Below are positions 1 through 9,395 of a DNA stretch of 64,000 bases, piece after piece; the first letter of the stretch is position 1, and each line of letters begins with the position of its first letter. Location: positions 1,302,001 to 1,366,000 of the forward strand of contig JADKDD010000002.1 in assembly GCA_016718525.1 (NCBI GenBank), given 5' to 3'. Source of the DNA: Rhodocyclaceae bacterium (lineage in GTDB: Bacteria > Pseudomonadota > Gammaproteobacteria > Burkholderiales > Rhodocyclaceae). The notes below the pieces were generated by a model. The model did not search any database. It worked only from the letters and a program-made list of their open reading frames with translations, and was not told where the DNA came from. Both the position numbers and the translations under genes were made by a program.

Positions 1-338
1 GGTAGCGGCTTGGTGATAAAGCTAAGCTCAGTTGGTGCTGGTGACACGCCGTGTTCGCCAGGACCCGGCAGCGCGTCGTCGCTAACTATTGTAGGTGGCA
101 CCATCATGCTGCTGGCAAGGTGACAATCGCCGCAATAATTGCATGAAGAATCACTGCTTGGTGTCTGTTCGTCATTGACATGCAGGCAATTGACGCGCGC
201 CGAGGCTTGATCATTTGTCGCATTCATTTCCGTGCAGCACGACATCTTTGCTGTAACAGACATGGCCATAGCGGCCATGGTGTGTACCGGCAACAATGTC
301 GCGGCAAGGCTCAGGATGAGTATTCGAATGTGACGCAT
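1..338 (-). CDS. Small exported Cys-rich protein (3'-truncated by window edge)
   Basis: An open minus-strand frame starts at the ATG at 338 and runs without a stop to base 1, so only the first 112 residues are visible. It opens with a signal-peptide-like stretch (MRHIRILILSLAATLLPV, then Ala/Met-rich). Cysteines follow as a CC pair near residue 35, a single Cys, and a CNYCGDC cluster followed by His. This looks like a small periplasmic thiol or metal-binding protein; the Cys-x2-Cys-x2-Cys-His pattern recalls CzcI/DUF2946-type proteins of heavy-metal loci, but I cannot assign the family firmly. It lies 50 nt downstream of the EF-G-like gene on the same strand. The only purine-rich stretch upstream (GGAGAGG) is rather far from the ATG, so the start is tentative. 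The Pro/Thr-rich tail contains one copy of a short dispersed repeat (see findings). Confidence 0.5.
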   Translation of the reverse strand, partial: MRHIRILILSLAATLLPVHTMAAMAMSVTAKMSCCTEMNATNDQASARVNCLHVNDEQTPSSDSSCNYCGDCHLASSMMVPPTIVSDDALPGPGEHGVSPAPTELSFITKPL

Positions 339-388
339 GGTGCGCTGATTGTATGCCTCTCCACCGTTGATCGTTTGCGTTAGATCAA

Positions 389-2446
389 CTATTCATCGTC
401 CTCATGCAACTTGAATGCTGCCGCCAATTTTGCCTGAGTCGCGGGAGGAACCGGGGCGTAATGAGAAAACGCGATGCTGTAGCTGCCCTGCCCGCTGGTC
501 ATCGATTTCAGGCGCGAGGCGTAATCGGAAATTTCGGCCAATGGAGTTTCGCCAGCCACGGTGCTCATGCCCAAACCGCCGGATGAACCATTGGTTCCAG
601 TGACATGACCGCGCCGGCTGGCGAGATCGCCGGTGATCTCGCCCATGGTCGGTTCCGGCGCGACGATTTCGATATGCACTACCGGCTCAAGGATGATCGG
701 CGCGGCGGCGCGAATCGCTGCCACCAGCGCTTTGCGGGCCGCCGAGAAGAACGCAACTTCCTTGCTGTCGACCGCATGGTGTTTGCCATCGTAAACAATG
801 ACGCGGATGTCCTCGACCGGGTAGCCGCCGACGACACCATCGGCCAGCGCGCGGCGCACGCCTTTCTCCACTGCCGGCATGAATACCGTGGGAATCACAC
901 CGCCCTTGACCTGATCGACCAGTTCCAGACCGGCACCACGCGGCAGTGGTTCGACGCGCAAAAAGACCTCGCCGAATTGCCCTGCGCCGCCCGACTGTTT
1001 CTTGTGTCGGCAATGCCCGTCGGCATTTTGCGTCACCGTTTCGCGGTAGGCAATGCTCGGTGGGCGGGTGACCAATTCGAGTTTGTGCTGAGTCGCCATT
1101 TTTTCCAGCTTGTAACGCAGATGCATGTCACCGAGGCCACGAATAACCGTTTCGTGCGTGGTTGGGTGGCGTTCAACTTCGAAGCAGGGATCCTCGATTT
1201 CCAGCTTGTGCAGGATGTCGAACAGGCGCTGTTCGTCGACCTGGCGTTTGGTATCCACCGCCAGTCCTTGCATTGGTTTGGGAAATTCCAGCGGGCGCAG
1301 GTGAATGTGATCTTCGTCGTGTGAGTCGTGCAATACACAATCGAACTCAATCTCGTCAACTTTCGCGATGGCACCAAGATCGCCGGGCATCAGGGTGTCG
1401 ACTTCAACAAATTCTTTGCCTTGCAATTGATATATGTGGGCAACCTTGATCGCCTTTCTGGCATCACCTACATAAAGTTGCGCATCTTTCTTGAGCGTGC
1501 CTTGATGTAGTCTGAATACACTGACTTTGCCCATGTAGGGATCAGAGATCACCTTGAACACATGAGCGACGACGTGCAGTGCCGGGTCAGGTGTGACCGC
1601 GTAATCGGCGGCATTGTCGCCGCGCGCACCGCGAAAGAAGGGTGCCCTGTTACCCTCCAGCGGATTTGGCGCCAGCGTTGCCAGGACGTGAAGCAATTCC
1701 GGGATCCCTGCACCGGTTTTGGCAGAGACAAAGACAATCGGTACCAGATGCCCTGCGCGCAGGGCCTGTTCAAATACACCGTGCAACTCAGCAGCACTTG
1801 GCTCGGTATCGTCTTCCAGATAGCGCGCCATTAGTGTCTCGTCCTCTTCAATGATCTGATCGATCAAGGCGCGGTGAGCATTGGCAACAGAATCAAAATC
1901 GGAATCGCCACCACTTTGCGTCAGCACATCAACCATGTCATGGCGATCATGCGCCGGCAAATCAAGGACCAGACAGTGCTTGCCGAATTGCGCTTGAATT
2001 ACGCTTATCAGGCGTGGCAGGTCAAGGCTCTCGGCATCGATCTTGTTGATCACGATCATCCGTGCCAAACCGCGCGCCGCAGCGGCGTTCATCATCCGGG
2101 TGGTGGCCAGCTCAATGCCGGTCTGCGCGTTGATCACCACCAATGCGGTATCGACCCCGGCCAAGGCTGCCATCGCTTGCCCGGAAAAATCCGGATAACC
2201 GGGAGTGTCAATCAGGTGGACGTGTACGCCTTGATGAGCAAAGTTGACCAGTGCTGATTGCAAGGAATGGCCGGCCGACTTTTCTTGCGGATCGTAATCG
2301 CAGACGGTGCTGCCCTTTTCGATCGAGCCTTTGACCTTGATTGCGCCCGCACCAAGCAACAGGGCTTCGGTCAGGGTGGTCTTGCCGGCGCCGCCATGTC
2401 CGACCAACGCGACGCTACGAATGGATTCGGTGGTGTAGTTCGGCAT
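389..2446 (-). CDS. Elongation factor G-like translational GTPase (FusA paralogue)
   Basis: A 685-residue translation factor GTPase. The ATG at 2446 (MPNYTTESIRSV) is chosen because an AGGAG Shine-Dalgarno lies about 10 nt upstream; the frame stays open further 5' but that part has no family resemblance. The G1 motif is GHGGAGKTTL, G3 is DTPGYPDF and G4 is NKID. Domains II to V follow (domain IV around GQFGEV, C-terminal EF-G domain near EPTMGEITGDL). The G1 variant and length fit the EF-G-like subgroup found beside canonical FusA in many proteobacteria, so this is probably not the housekeeping fusA, which normally sits next to tufA and rpsG. Its precise role, such as recycling or a stress-specific function, cannot be read from the sequence. 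It is transcribed divergently from yaeQ; a TACAAT -10-like hexamer is present on its strand at 2511-2516. Confidence 0.9.
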   Translation of the reverse strand: MPNYTTESIRSVALVGHGGAGKTTLTEALLLGAGAIKVKGSIEKGSTVCDYDPQEKSAGHSLQSALVNFAHQGVHVHLIDTPGYPDFSGQAMAALAGVDTALVVINAQTGIELATTRMMNAAAARGLARMIVINKIDAESLDLPRLISVIQAQFGKHCLVLDLPAHDRHDMVDVLTQSGGDSDFDSVANAHRALIDQIIEEDETLMARYLEDDTEPSAAELHGVFEQALRAGHLVPIVFVSAKTGAGIPELLHVLATLAPNPLEGNRAPFFRGARGDNAADYAVTPDPALHVVAHVFKVISDPYMGKVSVFRLHQGTLKKDAQLYVGDARKAIKVAHIYQLQGKEFVEVDTLMPGDLGAIAKVDEIEFDCVLHDSHDEDHIHLRPLEFPKPMQGLAVDTKRQVDEQRLFDILHKLEIEDPCFEVERHPTTHETVIRGLGDMHLRYKLEKMATQHKLELVTRPPSIAYRETVTQNADGHCRHKKQSGGAGQFGEVFLRVEPLPRGAGLELVDQVKGGVIPTVFMPAVEKGVRRALADGVVGGYPVEDIRVIVYDGKHHAVDSKEVAFFSAARKALVAAIRAAAPIILEPVVHIEIVAPEPTMGEITGDLASRRGHVTGTNGSSGGLGMSTVAGETPLAEISDYASRLKSMTSGQGSYSIAFSHYAPVPPATQAKLAAAFKLHEDDE

Positions 2447-2559
2447 ACCGTTCGCTCCTGATGATGTTGGCAAAGGTTGGGCGTACAAACAACGCGACTC
2501 GATACAAATGATTGTACCCAACACCGTCCTGTCGGCACCAACTGGCATACTGCGCGCCC

Positions 2560-3096
2560 ATGGCGCTTAAATCCACTATCTTTAAGGTTGATCTGCAGAT
2601 TGCCGATCTCGACCGCAACTACTTTCAATCCCATGCCCTGACAATTGCCCGGCATCCGTCTGAAACCGACGAACGGATGATGATGCGGGCGATGGCTTTT
2701 GCTTTACACGCCAACGACGCACTGATCTTTGGCAAGGGACTCTCGGCAGACGACGAACCGGATTTGTGGCAAAAGGACTTGACCGGCGCGATTGAACTTT
2801 GGATTGAGGTCGGCCTGCCCGATGAGCGCAAAATCCGCCGCGCCTGCGGACGATCAAATCAAGTGTTGACATTAACCTATGGCGGTCGCGGTGCCGACAT
2901 GTGGTGGCAGCAAAACCAGAGCCTGCTGGTGCGTCAGGCAAACCTTGCGGTCCTGAACATTTCGCAAGAGGACAGCAAATTGCTGGCGGCTAAGGCGGCA
3001 CGTAACATGAGCATTCAATGTACGGTGCAGGAGCGCGAGCTTTGGCTGAATATCGCCGGTGAAGCACTGCACATCGTGCCGCAAGTGTTCAAGTAG
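2560..3096 (+). CDS. yaeQ: YaeQ family protein
   Basis: A 178-residue protein matching YaeQ along its full length: MALKSTIFKVDLQIADLDR at the N-terminus, the ARHPSETDERMMMR segment, a WIEVGLPDERKIRRA motif and a C-terminal region ending in LHIVPQVFK. The family adopts a PD-(D/E)XK nuclease-like fold, and YaeQ was linked in E. coli to suppression of RfaH defects; the biochemical role is not settled. ATG 2560 is the family start; an in-frame extension to 2512 has no family counterpart. The gene is divergent from the EF-G-like gene and convergent with the following hydrolase, with 44 nt between their stops and no obvious hairpin there. Confidence 0.9.
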   Translation: MALKSTIFKVDLQIADLDRNYFQSHALTIARHPSETDERMMMRAMAFALHANDALIFGKGLSADDEPDLWQKDLTGAIELWIEVGLPDERKIRRACGRSNQVLTLTYGGRGADMWWQQNQSLLVRQANLAVLNISQEDSKLLAAKAARNMSIQCTVQERELWLNIAGEALHIVPQVFK

Positions 3097-3140
3097 CTAC
3101 GGCGCTCAGCAGTCGGGTCGATCTGCGTCGTGCAGCGGCA

Positions 3141-4043
3141 TCAGCTTGCGCCGGTGGGATGCGCTTGGCAATGCGCCACAATCGCGGCACTTAGTATGGG
3201 ATGCAATTTAGGCGCCAGGTCATGGCCCATGCCAGGGATAATCTTCAGTTGCGCGCCCTTAATGTGGTGGGCGGTATCGCGCCCGGCAGCAAGTGGCACC
3301 AACTTGTCGTCAGCACCGTGGATCACCAGGGTTGGTGCGGTGATCTTGCTTAGTTTGATGCGTCGATCACCAGAGGCCATGATCGCCAGCATTTGGCGAG
3401 CCGTTCCAGCGGGATAGTATGATCGATGGATATTGCGTTTGACGCGTTGGCGCAACTCGGCCGGATCGGGGACAAACCCCGGACTGCCGATCACACCGTA
3501 CACTTTTACCATGTGATCGGCGATGCTCTCCGGATTACTGATATCTGCCGGTCTTGCCATCAAGGCACGGATCGCTTCCGGCTTGCCGCGATGCGCGCGC
3601 CGGTTGCCACTCGACGACATGATGGAGGTCAGGGTCAGCACCCGCTGAGGATGATTGGCAGCAATCAGCTGAGCAATCATCCCGCCCATGGATACACCGA
3701 CAATGTGCGCGCGGTCGATATTTAACGCTGTCATCAGACCAACCGAATCGAGCGCCATATCGTCAAGCAAATACGGTGCGCGTACCGGCAAACCGAGGAC
3801 CGCAGCCAGCATCGACAGTTTCACATTGATCTGGCGCTTGGGTTGAACTTTTCCGGATAGACCGATGTCCCGGTTATCGAATCGAATAACGCGGAAGCCA
3901 CTGCTTACCAGATGTTCACAAAATGCATCAGGCCAACTGATCAACTGCATGCCTAGACCCATGATCAGCAAGATGGTGGGTGATTGGGCGGAGCCAAGCG
4001 ACTCATATTCAATGACTTGACCGTTGATATTTACATTTGGCAT
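3141..4043 (-). CDS. Alpha/beta hydrolase
   Basis: A 300-residue single-domain alpha/beta hydrolase. The oxyanion-hole region is LLIMGLGMQLISW, the conserved segment after beta-4 is IRFDNRDIGLS, the nucleophile elbow is GVSMGG, the acidic residue lies in HGADDKLVP and the catalytic His in GMGHDL, giving a complete Ser-Asp-His triad. No signal peptide is visible, so it is probably cytoplasmic. The substrate cannot be predicted; relatives are annotated as generic hydrolases or epoxide-hydrolase/haloperoxidase-like esterases. The gene stands alone between convergent yaeQ and a 171-nt gap on the GGDEF side. That gap holds a partial copy of the dispersed GTTGGTGCTG repeat at 4067-4086 and no clear terminator. 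Confidence 0.85.
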   Translation of the reverse strand: MPNVNINGQVIEYESLGSAQSPTILLIMGLGMQLISWPDAFCEHLVSSGFRVIRFDNRDIGLSGKVQPKRQINVKLSMLAAVLGLPVRAPYLLDDMALDSVGLMTALNIDRAHIVGVSMGGMIAQLIAANHPQRVLTLTSIMSSSGNRRAHRGKPEAIRALMARPADISNPESIADHMVKVYGVIGSPGFVPDPAELRQRVKRNIHRSYYPAGTARQMLAIMASGDRRIKLSKITAPTLVIHGADDKLVPLAAGRDTAHHIKGAQLKIIPGMGHDLAPKLHPILSAAIVAHCQAHPTGAS

Positions 4044-4214
4044 TTGTTTAACTCATCATTTTGATGTCAGTTGGTGCTGATGAAACAAGGACAAAGCCGA
4101 AAACGACTGTGCAGCAAGGCGGTCGCGCAAAAAACGGGCACTGCATGTCTGGGCTTCCACTTCGCGGGGTTGCAGCACTTCGTCGAATCGGATTGCGGGA
4201 CACCGTCATTTTTT

Positions 4215-5357
4215 CTAGTTTGCAGCATGTAATTCAACGCGGTTTCTACCGCCGTTCTTTGCCTGATACATTGCCCGGTCAGCACGGGCAAGCAAACCGT
4301 CGACGCTCAGATTCACATCGCTGGTTGCTACACCAACACTGACTGTACATGATGGATTTCCGCTCGCCAGCTCGACTGCGCTCCGGAGCCGTTCGGCCAC
4401 GATCAGTGCTTGTGCCGATCCTGTCTCCGGCAGCAGTGCGACGAATTCCTCCCCGCCATAGCGACCAAGGCTGTCTGCCCGACGTAATGCTCCGGTTGCA
4501 TGTTTCACAAAATCGACAATGACACGATCGCCAATCTGATGACCATAGTTGTCATTGATTTTTTTGAAGTGATCTATGTCCATCATCAAGACGGCCATTT
4601 GCCGACCGCTTCGAATAGATCGATCCATTTCCTGATTGCAGATGTCCAGCCAGGCACGACGCCCCAGGCAACCAGTGAGCGCATCATGGCGCGCCAGATG
4701 CTCCAACTCTTCATGCAGGCGATCAGAGGCCATCAACATCATGCCGATGCCTTGCAAAAGGTAGCTGGTGATAAAAGACATTACGTACAAATCTTGAATC
4801 TGCTGAGTTTCGATCGCCGCCTCGTTTGATGGCGCCAGCAGAAGCGAAAAAAGGCGCGAGGTCGTTATCGTGGCCTCCAACGCCAGCACGAAGATAACGA
4901 AACGACTTGAGAATTTCCCGTTCCCGTGGAGAAAAATGAGACGCAGATGGGCGAATAATGCGGCGGCAGCAAAAATCATGACGCCCGCAACGCGTAGCCT
5001 GAAATTCGGTTCGACAAGAGAGAACCAAGTCATCACCAAAAGCGCTGCCAATCCTATCCCGCCCCAAAGCCGAATCGACGTTTTCAGGCCGAAAAACCGC
5101 TGGCTACCGAAGTACAGGATGAGGAGACTGGCCATCACCAGTAAATTTCCACAGACGATGACCAGCGCTTCGGGAATGTTGCCACGACCACTGAACACTG
5201 CGTAGGAGACAAACAATGTCGCCAAGCCGGACGCCCATGTGCCGATACCGTGTATCGATTTTGGGTAACTACCGCGGATAAAAAACAGGACGACCGACAT
5301 CAAACCAACCAGCAGGCACGCAAAAATCATGGCGGAACGCAAGTCCAAGTCGTTCAT
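4215..5357 (-). CDS. Membrane-anchored diguanylate cyclase (GGDEF)
   Basis: A 380-residue protein with about six predicted transmembrane helices in residues 1-210 and a C-terminal GGDEF domain (about 215-375). The active-site motif is intact as GGEEF. An RRAD inhibitory I-site lies exactly five residues upstream, so it should make c-di-GMP and be product-inhibited. The characteristic FKKINDNYGHQIGD metal/GTP-binding segment and the ADRAMYQAKNGGRN ending are both present. The membrane part is not a recognisable sensory domain. Its ATG lies 2 nt beyond the trmB stop, so it is probably the last gene of the long minus-strand operon. C-di-GMP commonly controls LapA-type adhesins, which is relevant to the adhesin 20 kb away, but a direct link is only inference. 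Confidence 0.93.
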   Translation of the reverse strand: MNDLDLRSAMIFACLLVGLMSVVLFFIRGSYPKSIHGIGTWASGLATLFVSYAVFSGRGNIPEALVIVCGNLLVMASLLILYFGSQRFFGLKTSIRLWGGIGLAALLVMTWFSLVEPNFRLRVAGVMIFAAAALFAHLRLIFLHGNGKFSSRFVIFVLALEATITTSRLFSLLLAPSNEAAIETQQIQDLYVMSFITSYLLQGIGMMLMASDRLHEELEHLARHDALTGCLGRRAWLDICNQEMDRSIRSGRQMAVLMMDIDHFKKINDNYGHQIGDRVIVDFVKHATGALRRADSLGRYGGEEFVALLPETGSAQALIVAERLRSAVELASGNPSCTVSVGVATSDVNLSVDGLLARADRAMYQAKNGGRNRVELHAAN

Positions 5358-5359
5358 GC

Positions 5360-6061
5360 TCAGGGTCTTCGTCTGAATATTACGTCCCAGACACCGTGCC
5401 CCAGTTTCAGTCCACGTGTCTCGAATTTTGTTTGCGGCCGGTAACCTGGTCTTGGTGAAAATCCTTCGCTGGTGTTTTCGAGTATTGCTTCACCATTAAG
5501 CACTTCAAGCATCTGTTCCGCGTACTCTTCCCAGTCCGTTGCGCAATGCAGGTACCCGCCCGGCTCAAGTCGCGAGGCGAGCAAAGCGACAAACGGTGCT
5601 TGAATCAAACGCCGTTTTTGTTGACGTTTTTTGGGCCAAGGGTCGGGAAAGAAAATATGGATACCGGCAAGCGTACCCGGAGCCAGCATGTGTTGCACGA
5701 CATCGACTGCATCGTGTTGGATCAGGCGCAGGTTGGTCAACTCGCGGGTGGAAATTTCCTTAAGCAAATTGCCGACACCTGGCGTGTGCACTTCAATTCC
5801 CAGATAGTTGTTTTGTGGGGTTGTGGCGGCAATACTCGCTGTGGTTTCGCCCATCCCGCAACCGATTTCAAGGATCGTCGGTGCAATCCGGCCGAAAGCA
5901 GCAAACAGGTCACAGGGCGCCGCTTGGTAACTGATGCCCCATCGCGGCATCCCATCAGTGTGATGGCGACGTTGTGCCTCCGAGACGCGACCCTGACGCA
6001 GGACGTAACTGCGAATATGAGTGTGCGGAAGCTGCGCTGAAATTTGTTCGCTGGAGGACAA
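5360..6061 (-). CDS. trmB: tRNA (guanine-N7-)-methyltransferase
   Basis: TrmB methylates N7 of G46 in the variable loop of many tRNAs using SAM. The roughly 233-residue protein carries the SAM-binding motif LEIGCGMGE, the catalytic-region motif [17 protein letters not shown], and a C-terminal TKFETRG segment typical of the family. The start is uncertain: the frame opens at a TTG (6061), and no ATG precedes the conserved [12 protein letters not shown] region that TrmB proteins carry near residue 15, so a TTG start is the most economical choice. It sits 49 nt after the exported hypothetical and 2 nt before the diguanylate cyclase. Association with thiS-thiG is a common betaproteobacterial arrangement. 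Confidence 0.93.
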   Translation of the reverse strand: MSSSEQISAQLPHTHIRSYVLRQGRVSEAQRRHHTDGMPRWGISYQAAPCDLFAAFGRIAPTILEIGCGMGETTASIAATTPQNNYLGIEVHTPGVGNLLKEISTRELTNLRLIQHDAVDVVQHMLAPGTLAGIHIFFPDPWPKKRQQKRRLIQAPFVALLASRLEPGGYLHCATDWEEYAEQMLEVLNGEAILENTSEGFSPRPGYRPQTKFETRGLKLGHGVWDVIFRRRP

Positions 6062-6110
6062 TTTTTTCGGCTGTCTGGAAATGACAAAAATCTTGTGGAC
6101 GATACAGATG

Positions 6111-6641
6111 TTACTGCGCGGTAGCGACTGGCACAGGATCGGGGGTTTTTAGTTGAGGAGATACCTCTTGTAAAATTTTTGCCAACAGTGCTGACAAATC
6201 ATAGCGCTCCCCTTCCAGCATCTGCGCAAATGTCGCACATGCAGCTGATAGATCGTCATCGCTGATACTCGAGCTAAGCCGCGATGGCAAGTGCATTGCC
6301 CTGATGATATCGGCATACGTGGCATTTTGCGCATCGCTGGCGAAATACCACAGTGCCAAGTCATGCTCCATTTTGGCAATCGCATGAATTTGAGTTTCCC
6401 GCCATTTGGCATAGGCTACGCGCGTCTCAATGCCAATCGGTGTGTCTGAATCACATGCAGCGGCGAGCAAGCCCACTCCATGCGCTCGACCATACAACAA
6501 TTGCTGCGCCAATACGGGAGCGCGGTCAAATGCGTAACCGAACTGTTTCTGGTTTGGGGGGTCCGGAAATTGGCCCTCGTCTGAGCCGTATGCCAACGCG
6601 GACACCAGCAATCCTGCAACAGCCAGTACTCGAGATTTCAA
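6111..6641 (-). CDS. Exported protein of unknown function
   Basis: A 176-residue protein starting with a probable Sec signal peptide ([19 protein letters not shown], cleavage near GS). The mature part is helical and Ala-rich, with two cysteines (in AAACDSD and SAACATF) and an acidic ISDDDLS segment; the C-terminus is Pro/Val-rich and probably disordered. I do not recognise the family. Its ATG overlaps the thiG stop by 4 nt (ATGA), so translation is probably coupled to thiG. It interrupts the usual thiG-trmB neighbourhood and is likely a periplasmic protein co-transcribed with thiamine genes, but nothing in the sequence points to a thiamine role. Confidence 0.7.
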   Translation of the reverse strand: MKSRVLAVAGLLVSALAYGSDEGQFPDPPNQKQFGYAFDRAPVLAQQLLYGRAHGVGLLAAACDSDTPIGIETRVAYAKWRETQIHAIAKMEHDLALWYFASDAQNATYADIIRAMHLPSRLSSSISDDDLSAACATFAQMLEGERYDLSALLAKILQEVSPQLKTPDPVPVATAQ

Positions 6642-7426
6642 GTGCCGAGAATCCCGCCGGTGGGCGAACTGGGGCTGGCGGAATAAAGTTTCCTCGGCAT
6701 TCTGCCGGCTAAAAAGGCTTCGCGCCCGGCTTCAACTGCTTTTCTCATCGCACTGGCCATTAATACCGGATCCTTCGCACTGGCGATCGCTGTATTCATC
6801 AAAACGCCATCGCAACCCAGTTCCATCGCAATCGCTGCATCGGAAGCCGTGCCAACTCCTGCGTCGACCAATACTGGCACTTTGGCCTGGTCAATGATGA
6901 GTTTGAGATTCCATGGATTGAGGATGCCCATTCCCGATCCGATCAAGCTGGCGAGTGGCATTACTGCAACACAACCGATGTCTTCCAGCATGCGCGCCTG
7001 GATCGGATCGTCGGTGCAATACACCATGACATGAAAGCCGTCTTCTACCAGCGTTTTGGCCGCCTTAAGTGTTTCCGGCATGTTCGGGAACAAGGTAGTT
7101 GAGTCACCAAGTACCTCCAGTTTGACCAGGGCATGACCGTCGAGCAACTCACGCGCAAGCCTCAGCGTACGCACTGCTTCGTCAGCGCTGTAGCAACCGG
7201 CGGTGTTTGGCAGCAGGGTGTAGCGGTTGGCCGGCAATGCATCGAGTAACGATGGCTGACCGGGCTCTTGTCCGATGTTGACCCGGCGTATCGCCACTGT
7301 CACGATCTGCGTACCTGACGCATCCAGTGCGCGCCCAGTTTCGTCGAAGTCCTTGTACTTGCCGGTACCTACGAGCAGGCGGGAGGTATAGGTTTTGCCG
7401 GCAATGACCAAGCTGTCCTGATTCAT
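6638..7426 (-). CDS. thiG: Thiazole synthase
   Basis: ThiG condenses 1-deoxy-D-xylulose 5-phosphate, dehydroglycine and ThiS-thiocarboxylate into the thiazole phosphate moiety of thiamine. The 262-residue protein has the family start ([15 protein letters not shown]), the Schiff-base lysine in [10 protein letters not shown] (about Lys102), the VMVYCTDDP segment and the phosphate-binding [11 protein letters not shown] and [11 protein letters not shown] motifs. It follows thiS by 17 nt on the same strand, so partner and enzyme are produced together. The last 4 nt overlap the next gene. Other thi genes (thiC, thiO/thiH, thiF, thiE) are not in the window. Confidence 0.97.
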   Translation of the reverse strand: MNQDSLVIAGKTYTSRLLVGTGKYKDFDETGRALDASGTQIVTVAIRRVNIGQEPGQPSLLDALPANRYTLLPNTAGCYSADEAVRTLRLARELLDGHALVKLEVLGDSTTLFPNMPETLKAAKTLVEDGFHVMVYCTDDPIQARMLEDIGCVAVMPLASLIGSGMGILNPWNLKLIIDQAKVPVLVDAGVGTASDAAIAMELGCDGVLMNTAIASAKDPVLMASAMRKAVEAGREAFLAGRMPRKLYSASPSSPTGGILGT

Positions 7427-7443
7427 TTGAATTCCAGAAAAAA

Positions 7444-7647
7444 TTAGCCGCCGCCAACGGCGACAACGATTTCGATACGATCGCCAGCATTCAACGTTGT
7501 GGCGGAATGCTGGCTCTTGGGCACAATTTCACCATTGCGTTCGACGGCGATGCGCTTACCGGCGAGTCGCTGTGCGACAAGCAAGTCGCTGATCGTTATC
7601 CGCGATTGCGACAATCTTTCTAGCTTGCCATTGACTGTGATTTCCAT
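7444..7647 (-). CDS. thiS: Sulfur carrier protein ThiS
   Basis: A 67-residue ubiquitin-fold sulfur carrier that, once thiocarboxylated at its C-terminus, donates sulfur to ThiG. It begins [12 protein letters not shown], has the typical [14 protein letters not shown] segment, and ends in VVAVGGG, providing the essential terminal Gly-Gly. The length matches the family (about 65-70 aa). It lies directly upstream of thiG, and 28 nt after the ABC-2 permease stop. No TPP riboswitch-like sequence was recognised in that short gap. Confidence 0.95.
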   Translation of the reverse strand: MEITVNGKLERLSQSRITISDLLVAQRLAGKRIAVERNGEIVPKSQHSATTLNAGDRIEIVVAVGGG

Positions 7648-7675
7648 ACCGCGATTTTAACGATTTGACAGCACA

Positions 7676-8461
7676 TCAATTGAGCAAGCGCCGGCGGGTC
7701 AAAACTACTGCAATCCAAAATGCGACCATTGCGATTCCGATCAAAACGAACAAGTGCATCAAAATGTTGGTGGGCATGGTGTCGAATAGCAAAGGGCGAA
7801 TCAGTGCCACGGAGTGAGTGAGCGGCAACCATGCGGCGATACTTTGCACCAATGGTGGAAGTTGATCGGCGGGAAAAAATACGCCGCAAAGCAAGACCAT
7901 CGGGGTGATGAACAAGGTGAAGTAGTACATGAAAAAATCGTAAGACGGTGCCAGCGCAGTGACGATGAGTCCAAGTGCCGCGAAACAAAGCCCGGTAATG
8001 AAAATTACCGGTAGAGCCCACAAGGCCAGTGGTGATGCAACGAAGCCCAGTGCCGCAATCACTGCCAATATCGCCACCCCGGACAGGCTGGCTTTTGCCG
8101 CCGCCCAGAGCCATTCGCCGGCCATCACGTCGTCGAGAGCGACGGGTGCGTTCATGATTGCCTCCCAGGTCTTTTGCATGTGCATACGCGAGAACGACGA
8201 ATACAGCGCCTCAAACGACGCGGCATTCATGGTGGACCCGCAGACTGTACCACTGGCCAAAAAAGCGATGTAGGAAACCCCGGCGACCTGTGGCAACAAT
8301 CCGCCCAACCCATAACCCAGACCAAACAAATAGATCATCGGGTCCGCCAGATTACCGAGTAAAGAAGGAATCGCCAGCTTGCGCCAGACCAGAAAATTCC
8401 GCCGCCAGACGGCAAGCGCACGCAGCGAAAAACTTGGCAGTGAATAATCGAAGTGGCCCAT
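7676..8461 (-). CDS. ABC-2 type permease (NodJ-like)
   Basis: A 261-residue ABC-2 membrane protein with about six hydrophobic helices, probably pairing with the ATPase encoded just upstream. The sequence around FLVWRKLAIPSLLGNLADPMIYLFGLGYGLG and the middle section FASGTVCGSTMNAASFEA matches NodJ-type exporters. The ATG at 8461 (MGHFDYSL) is preferred because it follows the ATPase stop by one base; the frame is open six codons further upstream but only inside the preceding gene. NodI/NodJ-type pairs export lipo-oligosaccharides in rhizobia; outside rhizobia the substrate is unknown, so only 'ABC-2 exporter' is safe. Confidence 0.88.
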   Translation of the reverse strand: MGHFDYSLPSFSLRALAVWRRNFLVWRKLAIPSLLGNLADPMIYLFGLGYGLGGLLPQVAGVSYIAFLASGTVCGSTMNAASFEALYSSFSRMHMQKTWEAIMNAPVALDDVMAGEWLWAAAKASLSGVAILAVIAALGFVASPLALWALPVIFITGLCFAALGLIVTALAPSYDFFMYYFTLFITPMVLLCGVFFPADQLPPLVQSIAAWLPLTHSVALIRPLLFDTMPTNILMHLFVLIGIAMVAFWIAVVLTRRRLLN

Positions 8462-8462
8462 G

Positions 8463-9395
8463 TCAGTCGCGTAAATCACGCCCGGTTAACTTGAGAAACA
8501 CGTCTTCCAGATTGGCCGGACGATGCAAGGTGCGCAATGCAGGGCGGCCACCGAGGTGTTGCAATAGTGCCGTGGCATCTTTGACATAGCAAAAGGCAGT
8601 CTCGCCGCTGACTTCGATGCGTTGCGCAAATGCCGTGGCCTCGGCAGTGGCCCAATCAGGTGCGCCTTCGCCATAGACCTCCACCACCTGCGCTTCGATG
8701 TTGTCGCGAATCAAATCGCGCGGCGGCCCGATGGTCATCAAGCGCCCGGCGTCCATGATGCCCAATCGTTGGCAAAGGCGCTCCGCCTCGTCCATAAAGT
8801 GTGTGGTGAGCAAGATTGTTTTGCCTTGACTTAGCAGTCGCTTCAAACGCTCCCAGATTAAATGCCGCGCCTGCGGATCGAGGCCGGTGGTGGGTTCATC
8901 AAGAATCAACAGGTCGGGGTCATTGACTAGCGCTCGGCCCAGTGTCAGGCGGCGCTTCATCCCACCCGACAAAGTGCGGATGTTCGCATTCTCCTTGCCA
9001 GCCAGTCCAGCGAACTCCAGAAGGCCGGCAATTTTTGGTCGGATGTCGGCATCGCTCATACCAAAGTAGCGGCCATAAACCAAAAGATTTTCAGCGACGG
9101 TGAAATCCGGATCCAGGTTGTCGAACTGCGGCACCACGCCGATGCTGGCGCGCGCTTCACGGGCGCGCTGCGGAACCGGTAGCCCGGCCAAAGTGATGTC
9201 GCCTGAATCCGGTGCTGTCAGGCCAAGACAACAGCGTAGGGTCGTGGTCTTCCCGGCACCGTTCGGCCCCAGCAGACCGAAGCACTCACCGCGCACTAAT
9301 TCAAGATTCAAGCCATCGACCACGCGCTTGCCTTGGTAAGACTTTTGCAATTCGGTAACGATGAGTGGGCTGGTTAGGTTCACGATCACTGCCAA
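8463..9395 (-). CDS. ABC transporter ATP-binding protein (NodI-like)
   Basis: An ATPase of about 305 residues for the adjacent ABC-2 permease. Walker A is GPNGAGKTT, the signature [11 protein letters not shown], Walker [13 protein letters not shown], and the H-loop [10 protein letters not shown]. The C-terminal extension (about residue 230 on) is typical of NodI/DrrA-type exporters. The start is ambiguous: TTG 9395 directly abuts the hydrolase TAA, and two GTG codons (9389, 9383) follow; no strong Shine-Dalgarno discriminates between them. The tight packing with the genes on both sides indicates one transcript. Confidence 0.9.
   Translation of the reverse strand: MAVIVNLTSPLIVTELQKSYQGKRVVDGLNLELVRGECFGLLGPNGAGKTTTLRCCLGLTAPDSGDITLAGLPVPQRAREARASIGVVPQFDNLDPDFTVAENLLVYGRYFGMSDADIRPKIAGLLEFAGLAGKENANIRTLSGGMKRRLTLGRALVNDPDLLILDEPTTGLDPQARHLIWERLKRLLSQGKTILLTTHFMDEAERLCQRLGIMDAGRLMTIGPPRDLIRDNIEAQVVEVYGEGAPDWATAEATAFAQRIEVSGETAFCYVKDATALLQHLGGRPALRTLHRPANLEDVFLKLTGRDLRD

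Noticed and set aside
3097..3140. Terminator between convergent yaeQ and hydrolase
   Set aside because: No stem with adequate pairing and no T-run could be found in the 44 nt.
4500..4829. Plus-strand frames over the GGDEF, EF-G-like, ubiB and other minus-strand genes
   Set aside because: They lie wholly antisense to recognised genes, show no domain pattern and have no plausible start signals.
7648..7675. TPP riboswitch before thiS
   Set aside because: Only 28 nt separate the permease stop and thiS, too short for the aptamer, and no conserved TPP core sequence was seen.
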